Assembly: GCF_000321225.1 (NCBI RefSeq)
Contig: NW_004450403.1
Location: forward strand, 1,541,316 to 1,605,315
Direction: 5' to 3'
DNA from: Odobenus rosmarus divergens
Taxonomy: Eukaryota; Chordata; Mammalia; Carnivora; Odobenidae
Length of the DNA: 64,000 nt
Below are positions 34,851 through 45,963 of this stretch, in pieces. The position numbers and the translations under genes were made by a program. The stretch's first letter is position 1. Each line of letters starts with the position of its first letter. The notes under the pieces were generated by a model, which was given only the letters and a program-made list of their open reading frames with translations, searched no databases and was not told the origin of the DNA.

Positions 34851-35400
34851 CCATCATCGTTATTATTATAAATCGCAATTTATTGTTTTAGAGTGAAAGA
34901 CAGCGCTAGCCCAGACCAACATAACCCCTTTGGGCTAATGATGCATATGTGATTATTCTCCTGGCCCACAGGCCGCGGAGGGCATTTGCTCCTCACCTTG
35001 GCAAGCACCGTCAGTCGCCTTTGGATAAAACCAGAGCGAGAGTAAGAGAACTTAGCCTTTTTTTTTTTTTTTAAAGACACTATTTCAGTATGTGAGATGG
35101 TCTTAATTTTCCCAAGCCTTAGGTAGCCTCAAATTTTATGATTACGTAGTTGGAGAAAATAGGTTTAAGTACAGTTAGTTTGCAGTGATGATAAGCAGAG
35201 AGGGAAAAAAGGGAACACAGGCGAAGAAGAACATCCTGCTGACCTTGCTCCTCCTGATGACTTAAGGTCACTTTCCCACCGAGGCAGCATAACACAGACC
35301 AGTGACTCCTCAGCTCACCTCTCCTCCCAGCTCCACGGACTGAGGACCATGAAAAGAATGCATTTAAAAAGTAGCCCCTGGTTCTTTTGTTGCTGGTGTT
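34851..35400. other. Unique non-coding stretch
   Basis: Nothing recognised apart from a T run of 14 at 35059-35072. Confidence 0.4.
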
Positions 35401-35439
35401 GTTATTTATTTATTTATTTCTTCCAGGAACAATATAAGG

Positions 35440-35690
35440 GTCTCCAATTAGTTGCAGGTGCAAATATTATGCATGCAATTAATTGTCTTCAAATGGTTAA
35501 TTATGGGCAGAATTGGCTAATTCGGGGTGCAATTAACTACTTGCCACTTATTCTGAGAATGCCCGTAGACAATTGTGTCTGCAATTAATTTACAAGAGCC
35601 ATTACAGTGAAAACCTTGTACTATAAATCCAAGAATAGAGTGGGAGAATTTTTTTGAAGCAGGACTTCACTCTGGGTTAATTGCATTGAC
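35440..35690. promoter_or_regulatory. Homeodomain-type motif cluster (TGCAATTAA x4)
   Basis: The 9-mer TGCAATTAA occurs exactly at 35474-35482, 35528-35536 and 35580-35588, and inverted (TTAATTGCA) at 35677-35685. Further TAATT cores occur at 35445-35450, 35497-35503 and 35518-35522. Random expectation for a given 9-mer on both strands of about 210 bp is under 0.002, so the repetition is not chance. No tandem-repeat alignment of the flanks is evident. AATTA is the core bound by many homeodomain proteins, so an enhancer is plausible but unproven. A plus frame at 35349-35588 is ignored. Confidence 0.4.
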
Positions 35691-35896
35691 TCTATCCTTT
35701 GGCTTTTCTATGCAGGTTGACTGTCAATGGGGTTTCTACGAGCTGCTTATGTGATTTGAGCAGACCGGCTACCAGTGAGGACAGAGAAAGGAACAGAGAA
35801 GCCAGAGCATGCTCAGGGAAGCCGCAGGGCCCTCGAGTGGCCAGGCCCCAGATGTCATTCGGGAAGCAATGTTTTACATGATCCGTGTTTGTTTTG

Positions 35897-35931
<35 letters not shown>

Positions 35932-36149
35932 TTTTTTTTTTTGCTGTACATTTCCTGGCACAGTAATATAGGGGCATTTGGAGAAATGGAAATCCACACA
36001 TTTTACTGAACAACCAATTTTTAAAGCTATCTTATTTCTAAGTTCACTAATGGTGATCAACAGTTAAACAGATCCTATAAGCAATCCTAAGTCTCTAGTT
36101 TTTAAATTTGAATTCCTTCTCTAGGCCAACCACTGAGCAAAATAGTTTG
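35691..36149. repeat. Unique DNA with CT/AT simple repeat
   Basis: At 35897-35942 a (CT)n run passes directly into (AT)n and then a T run. The rest is unique. Short frames over the repeat encode low-complexity Ser/Leu/Tyr/Ile and are not genes. Confidence 0.8.
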
Positions 36150-36275
36150 ATTAAATTATTGTATTAAAACCCTCAGAATAGTTATATGTGTTAAGCACTC
36201 TTAATATCCCCATTTTTGGGAACCAACTCAAAGAAAGGTTTGGTGACTTGCAGGTCAGTTGCAGAGCTGAGCCTA
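36150..36275 (-). mobile_element. MIR, minus
   Basis: Antisense MIR order: GTGTTAAGCACTCTTAATAT, then CCCCATTTTTGGGAACCAAC. TTTGGTGACTTGCAGGTCAG and TTGCAGAGCTGAGCCTATA follow. Adjacent 36325-36460 may be a second ancient element (GGCCTGGAAGAGCCCTCAGA). Confidence 0.65.
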
Positions 36276-37575
36276 TACCTCGTCGGTGCGTCTCAAGCCC
36301 TGGACCGTGGCTGCGGTGTGATGTTGGGGATTTCAGGCCTGGAAGAGCCCTCAGATGCCAATCCCTCCAGCTTCTTCCCTGGACAGATGGCAGAACCGTG
36401 GCATACACAGCTAGCTGGAGACAGACTCGAAGCCAGACTTCCTGCTGCCCGGTCTCGTGCCGTTCGAACCACAACATGTTGCCAGAGGAAAATTACATGG
36501 AGTCCATTCTGCCCGTTTTCTGTCCATTCTCAAGAAAGGATGGTTTCCCTGTGGCGTCTGAAATGTGTGCGTGTCTGCGCGTAGGCCATTGATTGGAAAT
36601 GACATTCCATTGAAAATGCGTCTGAGGACCAGACATGGATCTCCAGCAGGGAAGGGTTAAAGTTGCAGTGATTTTGCAGGCTGGATCAAATGTTCTTGAG
36701 AGGCCATTCTTCACATCTTGTTTCTTTAGCGCCGGGATAGGGCGAGTAATCAAAGGTGACAAGCCTTCTCTGCTCGTCGGGTCCCATTCCCGGTGCAGGG
36801 AGGCCCACAGGCTCATTGATCTGCAGGGCTGGCTGCTGCTGGTCTCTGACGCAGAGATCCCGGGCCCTACAGGGCCCCACCAAGGGACTGGAAAGAAGGA
36901 AGGCATGCAGGCATGGACCACTACCAGAGAAGTAAGATAAGACGTTTTCTTGGCAAACATGAGATTCGGTCCCACCTTGAGTTCATGGGCAGCTGTGATT
37001 TAGCTGTGATTTAGGTGCTGTCTCTGTTCAGGACTGTGAGATGGCAAAGCAAGCTCCCTGGATGGTTGCTGGCCTGCTCGGCTGTGTTGGCTAGCTGCGG
37101 GCTGCAGTGGCGTTCAAGCAGGAGCCCGCTGCTGCGTTACATAGCTCTCTGCCTGGAGGAAGAGGAGGACACCGCAGGATAACAAATGCCCTTCTGTCCC
37201 ATTTTCGCCTGGATTCTGAACTACCTTTTGGAATAGAAGTTGACAATGGGAAAGAGGGAGAAAAAATAAATCCATCAAAAATGTATAAATCTGCTGCCCG
37301 TGAGGCCCTTTATGCACATTATTATCCTTAAATGCTTTCCAGCCGCCTTGCATGAGAGAAGATGTTTATCACCATTTAAATCAGGTGTAAATGGATCTGG
37401 GAGAATTGAACCAACTTGCCAAAATCATACACCACATCTACAAAAAGAGCTGGAAAGAAGGTGCCTTGAGGTTGAGGATGATGGCAGTCAAGGCCATGTG
37501 TTTCCTTGTGGGATAGGTCATATTCCCTGAGACTTCCTGCAAGATGGCCTTGAGTAAGGCTGTGTTCTCACAATT
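36276..37575. other. Unique non-coding stretch
   Basis: Overlapping frames on both strands (122, 134 and 160 codons at 36188-36975) occupy the same bases in different registers. None shows a domain. AGCTGTGATTT is duplicated in tandem at 36991-37013. No gene called. Confidence 0.35.
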
Positions 37576-37590
37576 TTGAGTATGATTTCT

Positions 37591-37804
37591 TTTCTTTTTT
37601 TTTTTTAAGATTTTATTTATTTATTTAAGAGAGAGAGAGAGAGACAGCAAGAGAGAGAGCACAAGCAGGGGGAGCAGCAGAGGGAGACGGAGAAGCAGGC
37701 TTCTCGCTGAGCAGGGAGCCCCCTACGGGGCTTGATCCCAGGACCCTGGGATCATGACCTGAGCCGAAAGCAGACACTTAACGACTGAGCCACCCAGCTG
37801 CCCC
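37591..37804 (-). mobile_element. SINEC, minus
   Basis: Antisense full-length copy with poly-T head, GA-repeat tract and GAGCCACCCAGCTGCCCC end. Perfect 15-bp duplication TTGAGTATGATTTCT at 37576-37590 and 37805-37819. Confidence 0.97.
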
Positions 37805-37819
37805 TTGAGTATGATTTCT

Positions 37820-38800
37820 AAATCTAAGCCTTTTTTCTCCTGTAAAGTGTGATTTTGCTCTACTACAAAACAGATGTGACATGGGGAGACATCTTACATT
37901 TAAATCAGGTATTACACGATCATGTGATGGACCTTCAGGGATTATGATGCTTTGTAGATAGAGTCAGTCTAATCTGGCTAGCCCGGCCAAGAGTGACCTG
38001 CTTGGTGAGCCTTGGGTGGTAAAATGTATGGAAACCTTGTGTCTGATCTCTTATTCTTCATTTTGATATCTGGTTTCTTCTTTCTATCTTAGGTCTTGGC
38101 CAACACTCTTGAATTACCAATTTCTGACTCACAGTTCGAATAGCAGTTAGGGTGTTCAGAATTATGTCTGTCACTCTCTTCAAAATCTCAGTCCTGGTGT
38201 AAGAGCTCACAATAACCTCTTATTCTGAACCAAACACCCTCCCCCTATGAACTCCTTCTCTGCAAAGTCTTGCCACCAAACCCCCTGGTGTGACAAATAC
38301 CACGTCTGTCTTGATCAAAGTGTGAATTCCATAGTACGCATCCATAGTATAATTAACATCGGTCATTCCTTGTTGTAGAAGGCATAAAAGGTGCCAGAAG
38401 GAAATTGGTTTTAAAGAGAAACAAGAAAAAAAAAATTGATTCCTGGAAGAAAAGACTTGTCAAGGCAATTTCTTGCAAGAGCAAACCCTTCATTAGACAT
38501 CAAGTTAGATCTAATTTTGAAGGAGTGGATAGATGTCTCCTGGTATTTCCTATTGTCATATCATATATGACACATATAGATGAGAGTGATTGTTTTCAAT
38601 CCCACCTATATTAAAAGAGAGCTAACCAAATGAGTAAAATCAAATGTAATTAGTTTTACCTAAATTGTAGGTTTTCAGAGCAATTAATAAAACTGAAAGT
38701 TGAAAGCTGCTTGTTAAGCAAATCAAAGATCAAGGAATGTATTTCTTTTATTGAATGTCACTCCTATGTAAACCAACCTACACAAATCGTTTTCGTGTTT
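37820..38800. other. Unique non-coding stretch
   Basis: AT-rich with no recognised repeat and no plausible gene. Confidence 0.4.
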
Positions 38801-38817
38801 GAAATACAGCAAGTGTG

Positions 38818-39021
38818 GCGGCGCCTGGGTGGCTCGGTCGTTAAGCGTCTGTCTTTGGCTCAGGTCATGATCCCACGGTCCTGGGATCGAGCCCCACATC
38901 GGGCTCCCCGCTCAGCGGGGAGCCTGCTTCTCCCTCTCCTTCTCCTGCTCCCCCTGCTTGTGCTCTCTCCCTCTGTCAAATAAATAAATAAAATCTTAAA
39001 AAAAAAAAAAAAGAAAGAAAA
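38818..39021 (+). mobile_element. SINEC, plus, young-looking copy
   Basis: Body almost consensus-like (GCGCCTGGGTGGCTCGGTCG, then TTTGGCTCAGGTCATGATCC). The tail is AAATAAATAAATAAAATC plus a 15-A run and AGAAAG. The 17-bp duplication GAAATACAGCAAGTGTG / GAAATACAGCAACTGTG (38801-38817, 39022-39038) has one mismatch. The unbroken A run suggests relatively recent insertion. Confidence 0.97.
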
Positions 39022-39256
39022 GAAATACAGCAACTGTGTGACTGGGATCCTCAGCCGCAGCCATAACTTAGGCAATCTGTGCACTGCCTGGATTCCTGAG
39101 GACAACGGCTGCCGCGTGCAAGGACTTGGAATGAAGATATACACGGATATGAGTCTGAGCTCAGTTCTTCACTGGCTCTGGGAGCATGAACGCTTCCTTC
39201 ACCACTGAAGCCTCACTTCCCCTGGCATATCTCTCCCTTTAAAAATTCAAACTGTT

Positions 39257-39458
39257 TAGGGGGTGCCTGGGCGGTGCAGTCGGTTAAACATCTGACCGTT
39301 GGTTCCTGCTCAGGTCGTGATCTCAAGGTCGTGAGATTGAGCCCTGCCTTGGCTCTGCGCCGAGTGCAGAGTCGGCTTGAATTTCCCTCTCCCTCTCCCT
39401 CTGCTCCTCTACCTCACACTCGCTCTCTCTCTCAAAATAAATAAATCAATCTTTAAAA
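39257..39458 (+). mobile_element. SINEC, plus, older subfamily
   Basis: Differs from its neighbour: the body reads GGTCGTGATCTCAAGGTCGT and the 3' part TTGGCTCTGCGCCGAGTGCA, an older subfamily form. Imperfect duplication AAAATTCAAACTGTT / AAAATTCCAACCGTT (39242-39256 and 39459-39473). It lies only 235 bp from the previous SINE, in the same orientation. Confidence 0.93.
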
Positions 39459-39556
39459 AAAATTCCAACCGTTCAGAATCCCAGGATGACTTTCCAGGAA
39501 GGCTTCTCTAGAGGAGCACAAGGCGAGGGGAGGGTAAGAACCCTGAGGCAGCCATT

Positions 39557-39804
39557 CACATGCGCATTATGCTCTCAGTGACTGAGGCACATGCGCATTA
39601 TGCTCTCAGTGACTGAGGCACATGCGCATTATGCTCTCAGTGACTGAGGCANNNNNNNNNNNNNNNNNNNNNNNNNNNNNNNNNNNNNNNNNNNNNNNNN
39701 NGTGACTGAGGCACATGCGCATTATGCTCTCAGTGACTGAGGCACATGCGCATTATGCTCTCAGTGACTGAGGCACATGCGCATTATGCTCTCAGTCACT
39801 GAGG
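39557..39804 (+). repeat. 31-bp minisatellite, eight unit lengths
   Basis: Unit CACATGCGCATTATGCTCTC followed by AGTGACTGAGG, with starts at 39557, 39588, 39619, (39650, 39681 inside the gap), 39712, 39743 and 39774. The readable copies are identical except the last, which has AGTCACTG. Each unit carries the palindrome ATGCGCAT, a weak NRF1-like half site, and a CpG. Identity between units indicates very recent expansion or active homogenisation. Copy number in the assembly is probably unreliable. Confidence 0.95.
39652..39701. other. Assembly gap of 50 N
   Basis: Fifty unknown bases lie inside the minisatellite. The flanking units stay in register across it (39619 plus three times 31 equals 39712). 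The true array may nevertheless be longer, as identical units commonly collapse in assembly. Confidence 0.99.
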
Positions 39805-40769
39805 CATACAAGCCCCTCGCCCCTTCCCCGTACTCTGCCCTAAACAACTCACCCGTCTGCTTGTTCCTAGGTCATCTCTTTTTTAAAATAAACTAGTGAT
39901 CTAGCAAGTAAAATCTTTCTCTGAATACTGTGAGCTGCTTAGCAAATTAGTGGATCCTAAGGAGGGGGTTCTTGGAACCCCCAATCTGTGGTTGGTAGGT
40001 CAGAAGCATAAGTGACAAGCTGGACTTACACTGGCATCCAGGGTGGTCAGGGAGGGGCAGTATTCTAGGACAGAGTCCCTAACCCACAGGCTCTAAGGCA
40101 ATCTCCAGGTAAACAGTGTCAGAATTGGTTGAATTATAGGACACTTGATGTCCTGCTTATGTCCAAGAATTGATTGGCAGTATGGACTCCCCACCACATA
40201 CACACACACTTTGGAACTGGTGACCAGAAGCGTTAATGCCTATCATCAGGCCCATTTAGCAGATCATGATAGTGGGACATGGAGACACAGAGCCTGTTGA
40301 GTCCTGAGCATGGGGTAAAGTGCAAACTGTGCCCGCTCATTATTTCTGTAGTAATGACTGTCGTGACCACTTACTTTAACATCTCTTTAAAAGCACCCAT
40401 GGTTTAAATGTAGTTGTATTTTTAACAGATAGCAAAATTTACAGCAAAGATAGGGATCTACTTTGTATGTCTGGTTTCCTGCAGTTCCATGGGGTCTCCA
40501 GGATTCCAGTGATCCATTGATCCAGGTATCAAATGATGGGTGATTGAGAAACCGAGGGTCTCCAGCAACAAAGAATGGAGATATTGGAGATGACTTTCCA
40601 AAGAGGGTATCAAAATATTTAACTCTCCAGAAAGGAACAAAGATCATTCCATGAAATCTTCCCAAAGGGAGAATGTGGTACATTTTATTTGGATTATGAA
40701 TAAACATACATTCATATAATGCTTGCCTTACACCCAAATTAGATATGGTACCAGGCAGGGGAATATAAT
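39805..40769. other. Unique stretch under the longest open frame
   Basis: A minus-strand frame of 182 codons (40387-40935) is the longest in the window, but its start lies in the MIR at 40770-40960. The peptide has no domain I recognise, and no upstream promoter or splice context is evident. I do not call a gene. Otherwise nothing is seen. Confidence 0.4.
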
Positions 40770-40960
40770 AGGAAGAGTGTGGGCTTTGGGAAGCAGAGTG
40801 CTCTGAATCATGAGACTTCATGTGAAGAATCTTACCTCTCAGGTATGCTCTTTCTTCTGTGGGTCCACTTGCAAAATGGGAGTGCTTCTTTTTTACAGGG
40901 CCTGTGGGAGAAGTAAATGAGATACAGTACATCAACCACCCTGTTCCTGTCTTAGCATCA
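40770..40960 (+). mobile_element. MIR, plus
   Basis: Sense MIR order: AGTGTGGGCTTTGGGAAGCA, then AATCTTACCTCTCAGGTATG. After these come CACTTGCAAAATGGGAGTGC, GGGAGAAGTAAATGAGATAC and CCTGTCTTAGCATCA. Confidence 0.65.
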
Positions 40961-42675
40961 TGAGTCCACCATAAATGTCATCTGTACTTAGGGTGTGGAG
41001 GAAGAGATGTTCAAATCCATTAATATATAACTATTTTCTGTAATGCCTAAGTAAGCCTTTTTTTTTTTTTGATGGAAACAAACAAAAAAACAAGCATACA
41101 AACCTTAATATGAACCTAAAGAAAAATCTCGAATAACAAACAGAACAACATATAGATGAATTAAGAGACCAGAAATGAGGACCATATGGATGAGAATTTG
41201 CTTAAAATACACATGGGCTTAGGAAAAAATGAGAGAAAATTGCTGGGAAAAAAAAAAGCACTTTGGAATTGTGCCAAATTTAAAAACATTTGAATAAATA
41301 ATTTAAGCTTAGAAGAAGTATAGAAAGATTTCTCTCCTTCTCCTGGAAAAATGAGAGAAGAGAAATGTAGCATGTGGATCAGTAATGCGTGCAGCAAACG
41401 TGGAGACATTTTGGCTAGACCCAATCAAAAGACACTTCCTTGAGCAGTTGGCTGGCTTATCTTCCAAGTCAGGCCCTTGCCGACACCATTGCTCTCTAGA
41501 ACACACACTTCCTGCCTGCTAGTGCCTAGGATGCATCCTTGGCTTTACTTTCAGCTTGAATGTCACCGGTGGTCAAGCAAGGAGGAGTGAACAGAGGACA
41601 CAGAACATGCTGTCCCAGTGTGAGGGAAGCCTGCATTGTTCTCTTCTACAAGAAGGCTGTGGAGATGCTTCTAGGCTGAGGGATCAGGGTCCCACCCGTT
41701 TCTGCAGTTCACCATGCAGGGTTTTATTTTCACCTTCTTTGCTGTTGTGCCTGAACACGGGAACACACATTCCTTTCACTTGTTTCAACCAGAACAATGA
41801 CACTGTGCCAATAAATATAATTCTCCAAAATACTTTGGTCTTGGGATCAAAGACCTATTTCAAATAAAGCATGGACATATATAGAGATATATACTTTTAA
41901 TGTTAAATAGGCACAGACGCCCAGATGAGAGCCAATTTTAAACCATTCTTTGGCAGTCTATTGTCCATGATAAACAAGATTTGGGGTTTAAAAGAAGTGA
42001 ACTATATTCTCACCCTCCAGGGAGTGCTGATCCTACATTTCTTCACCTCTGCCCTTTTTCCTTATAGCACTGACCTGAGATCTCCAACGTGAACACACAT
42101 TTCTGAAACCAGAGGAAGTGTGTCCCTGTGGCTTAGCACACTGCTGCTGCTCCGATTCCCTGAAAAAACTTGATGAACAGATCTGTAGTGTGTACCTACT
42201 GTAGAACATGGTCTGGAGTTCACAGAGAAGAGTCATGGCTTCTGCTTCGAGAAGCACCCACTGCCCTTGAAGACGCACCTTACATTCTCATGGGGCTTTC
42301 AGAGAAGCACCAACACTGCGGAGGTATAAGACACCCGGGATGTGACTCGCTTCAGTACAGAGCCCATGGCACCTCATTCGACATCCAATCAAACCAAAAG
42401 CACAACAAAGTAATGACAAATGAAGCAATATTTGGCAGTCCCTCCCATCTCTGCTTTTCTCAGGCGCAAATCTGTAAGTCACAAGGCCTTTCTCCTTGAA
42501 AAGGGCAAATTTTTGTTAAAGGTGCCCATTCTAATGTACTCCTTCCAGGTAGCTGTATGTCCGAACGATTCTAATGACTCACCGGCATTTGAAGAATAAA
42601 CTCTGTGCCCTGGTAGTTGGGTCCTTCACAATCTATGGCTAAATGCTCTCTGCATGCTTTTTATGATTCAAATTT
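40961..42675. other. Unique non-coding stretch
   Basis: No gene or repeat recognised; A-rich runs near 41059-41068 (T run) and 41249-41258. Frames up to 109 codons are chance. Confidence 0.4.
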
Positions 42676-42686
42676 TTATGAATCCA

Positions 42687-42895
42687 GGGGCACCTAGGTG
42701 GCTCAGTTGGTTAAGTATCTGACTCTTGATTTCGGCTCAGGTAATGATCTCAAGGTGCTGAGATTGAGCCCTGCCTCAGGCTCCACACTGAGCTCTGAGT
42801 CTGCTTGGGATTATCCCTTTTTCTCTGCCCCTTCCCCTGCTGCTGGCTCTCTTGCTCTCTCTCTCTCTCTCAAAAATAAAATAAAATAAAATAAA
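42687..42895 (+). mobile_element. SINEC, plus, older subfamily
   Basis: Starts GGGGCACCTAGGTGGCTCAG. The 3' half carries CTCCACACTGAGCTCTGAGT, the older SINEC form, and the tail is (AAAAT)n instead of (AAAT)n. Imperfect 11-bp duplication TTATGAATCCA / TTATGATTCCA at 42676-42686 and 42896-42906. Confidence 0.95.
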
Positions 42896-43109
42896 TTATG
42901 ATTCCAAATTGATTTAGTCACAATACCCTCCACATACTCTGGGCTTTTTCCAACCTCAATCTTTGTTCACTCATTTTCTTCTCACACAGAATGTTCCATT
43001 TCCTCCTCTTTATCAACCTGGGCCAAGCAACTCTTGAGCAGCTGAATAGTCAAATCGGGAAAACCTCTTTTCTCTATCTGCACACCTGAAGCCTGGAACA
43101 AACATGCAA

Positions 43110-43300
43110 TGGAACCCTGAAGTAGGGAGGTTGTGGGTTTGAATTCTGCCTCCTCCAGTTTCATCGATGACTTTGGGTAAGTTACTTCATTTTGAGGACC
43201 CTCAACTTTCTTCCCCTGTAGAGTGGAAAAAGGCACGCTTCCTTCTGAGAGTCTGTACATGAAGTTAAATAAGACGCCAGTAAAGAGCCGACCCCACACT
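43110..43300 (+). mobile_element. MIR, plus
   Basis: Sense MIR: GGGTTTGAATTCTGCCTCCT, then GATGACTTTGGGTAAGTTAC, TTCATTTTGAGGACCCTC and TTCTTCCCCTGTAGAGTGG. Confidence 0.8.
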
Positions 43301-45900
43301 CATAGTTGCCCAGCTCTTCCCCTCCCCAGCTACCCTTAGTTATGTTTATTTGTTTAACTCACGTCCAAGGGCAGCTCCTTGAGATCCAAGACCCCACCCT
43401 TCTTTCGTACCACTGTGATCCTAAAATGATGCCATAAAAACAATGGAAACATAGTACACATGCCACAGATATTTATTGTTAGTATTGTTTTTAAGTGGCT
43501 TTGAGGCATTTGAAATAATTTTTCCTATGATAAGAATCCTATTAAACCTTAAATATTTTCTTAGAGTCCTCATCTCTAAATCCAGCCACACTGGAGCTTT
43601 TAACTTCAATGCCCAGTTGGGGCATGGGCAGGAGCATTCAGATGGTAACAGATGGTGATGATCAGCATCTGCAAATGGACTCACATGCTCTCAATTTGAG
43701 TGAGGGTCCAAGCAACACTTTCTCTACTTCTGGTGTTGAAGGACAAAAGGAATATATCCACAGGATTTTAATCTTCAATCATCATTCCTTCCAAGCCTCT
43801 ACACTTGTGTTTGTTTGCTAAGGTAAGACCTACACTGTGGTTTTTACCAGCGGCATCTATAATGCTTGGGGCCTTTAAAGTTCTCTCCAAAGCCAAGGGG
43901 GAGATTAAAATATCTCAGACACCAGTGTGTTGAGCCAAGGCTGCCTATGTGCCCCTTATCCCCAGTCAGCAGAATAAGCATGGGTTTGTGACTTATTCAT
44001 TTTTAATTTTAAACCGTGAACTCATAGGCCCTGAAAATAGATAAATTTATAAGCAATTGAAAAGAGTTGATTTGTGACAAAACAGTGCACATTTTTATGC
44101 CAAAGCTAAATATTCATTTTACCTCGCTATCTGTGTCTTTTTATATCTATACCTAAACATACATTCATGCACGCACACACACACACACACATCTGCAGTG
44201 GGTGTGGGAATATGCACGCAGTCTTCGTATTTGATACACATATAACATACAACATACACACACACACCATCCAAACCAGCTGTTGGGATTCAACTCCAGG
44301 ACTAGAACGTGAGACCATCCAGAAATGTGAAGGTAGATGTAGAGCAGAAATTCTACAAACACTCCCTGTAATAACATCTCCCGCTCTGCAGACGTGCTTT
44401 CCACACCAACCCCCCTACCCTACCCCTGGCCCCACTGTGTATAATCCTTTAATATTTTTACATATTTTACACCAGTGGATCTTGATGAATTTAAGCTTGG
44501 GCATGGTACAGATTCCAGATTTCAAATGAATAACTCTTTCATTTAGTTAATAGCTGCAGCAGAGCCATAAAACTGTAATAGTTTATGACTTTCAGGATAT
44601 AACCTGCAACCACAGACAATATAAATTATATTACATTGCACTTTACAGCCATATGAAGCACACGCAGGATCTCACCGCCGGGGTGTGAAGTCTGGGGAGT
44701 GGGGGTGGGGCATAATGAACTGTTTGTTTGTTTGTTTGTTTTTATGTGTTGGCTAAAAAAGCGCCTTCATCCTATGACCCAGCAAGCCATAATCCTGCTC
44801 AGTGGCATCCACGCCAGGCCACAACTGAACTGAATGCAATTGTGACCACAAAAGAAAGCTATTCATGAAGAACTGAGGTGAATATTTTCATTTCATCCTT
44901 AACTTACGTTGTTGCTCCCAGCACAAATGGAAAAGCAAACTCCATGTCTGCTATAGGCCTCGATAATTATTTTCAAGGAGACATATGTCTTTGGAAATGT
45001 GAGGTGAGAGACAGTGTGCAGAATGGCGCTGTGGCCAGACTGGCCAGTGTTTTTCTTTTGTTCTACTATCTATTAAGAAGAGTCCGGATGATGTTATCCT
45101 CCCTCAATTGCTCGTGTGGCTTCTAAATCTGGCCTCATGTCTAGGCTTAAGGTTAGGCCTCTGAACCAAGAGCAGAGGATGAACCCTGATTCTGTAAATG
45201 GACCGTCTAAATAAAAAATGAAGATAATAGAGCTTCAGAAATTGTTAAGGGCCAGAGGGAGAGAGGAAGGCAGCCCAGCTTCTGAAATGACTACAGGCCA
45301 CTCACTTCTTCGCTGCACCTGCTGCCTGGGGAGTGCTGGGTTATTGAAGAGGCCTGTGGTCCGATCTGCATATCAAATAGCTGATTTGTAGATGAGGTCA
45401 TTCATTTTGTGGTCTGTCTGTTGGAGGGCGCTGGGGATGGGCTGTTGCCTAGCAGTGGGCCACAGGGTCCTGCAGGCTCCTCGAGTCAGTCAGCAGCCCC
45501 CTCACCCATTCTGAATTCAAATCCAGGATTGCTTTCATGAATAAATCTCTGAAATAGCTAATGCATTGGCAAGTTCAAAGCATGGGTGATATATGACCAG
45601 CAAGGCTTTTCTTTAATGGCTTGGGTTCATCAGCTTAGGTATTGTATAAGTAAAAGAGTTATCTAGTTGCATTTCTGGGTCCTCACTATCACACGATGGG
45701 CATGGGCAATGCCTTAGCACATAAATATGGTACCTGCTTCGCTCCTGCCTAGGAAGAGCTTCTTCTTTGATCACACGGTGAAAAGGATAAATTAAAACGC
45801 GTGGTGCTCTGTGGAATATGTAAATATGGCAAAATCAGATTTGGATAACTGGCCAACTTTCAAGAAAGCTTTGTTACTCTAGAATTCTATTAACCTGCAG
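43301..45900. other. Repeat-poor unique stretch
   Basis: Apart from a (CA)n run at 44173-44192 and a (GTTT)n run at 44722-44742, no transposon is visible over 2.6 kb. Inverted HOX-type sites CATAAAACT (44566-44574) and AGTTTATG (44580-44587) lie in a block that may be conserved. No gene: frames stay near 80-120 codons and overlap the CA repeat. Confidence 0.4.
44173..44192. repeat. (CA)n microsatellite
   Basis: Ten CA dinucleotides; the neighbouring 44220-44270 is also CA/TA rich. It generates open frames on both strands that are not genes. Confidence 0.95.
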
Positions 45901-45910
45901 GCTCTTGTAA

Positions 45911-45960
45911 TGTGTGTGTGTGTGTGTACATGTGCTTGTGTGCATATTTATGTACACACA
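45911..45960. repeat. (TG)n microsatellite, interrupted
   Basis: TGTGTGTGTGTGTGTG at 45911-45927, then mixed TG/CA steps including a CACACACA stretch by 45956-45963. Confidence 0.9.
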
Positions 45961-45963
45961 CAT

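Noticed and set aside
36188..36975. Several 100-160 codon frames on both strands as genes.
   Set aside because: They occupy the same DNA in conflicting registers, none has a recognisable motif, and part of the region is MIR.
39557..39804. CRISPR-like regular repeats.
   Set aside because: The 31-bp units are directly contiguous with no spacers, and the genome is mammalian. It is a minisatellite.
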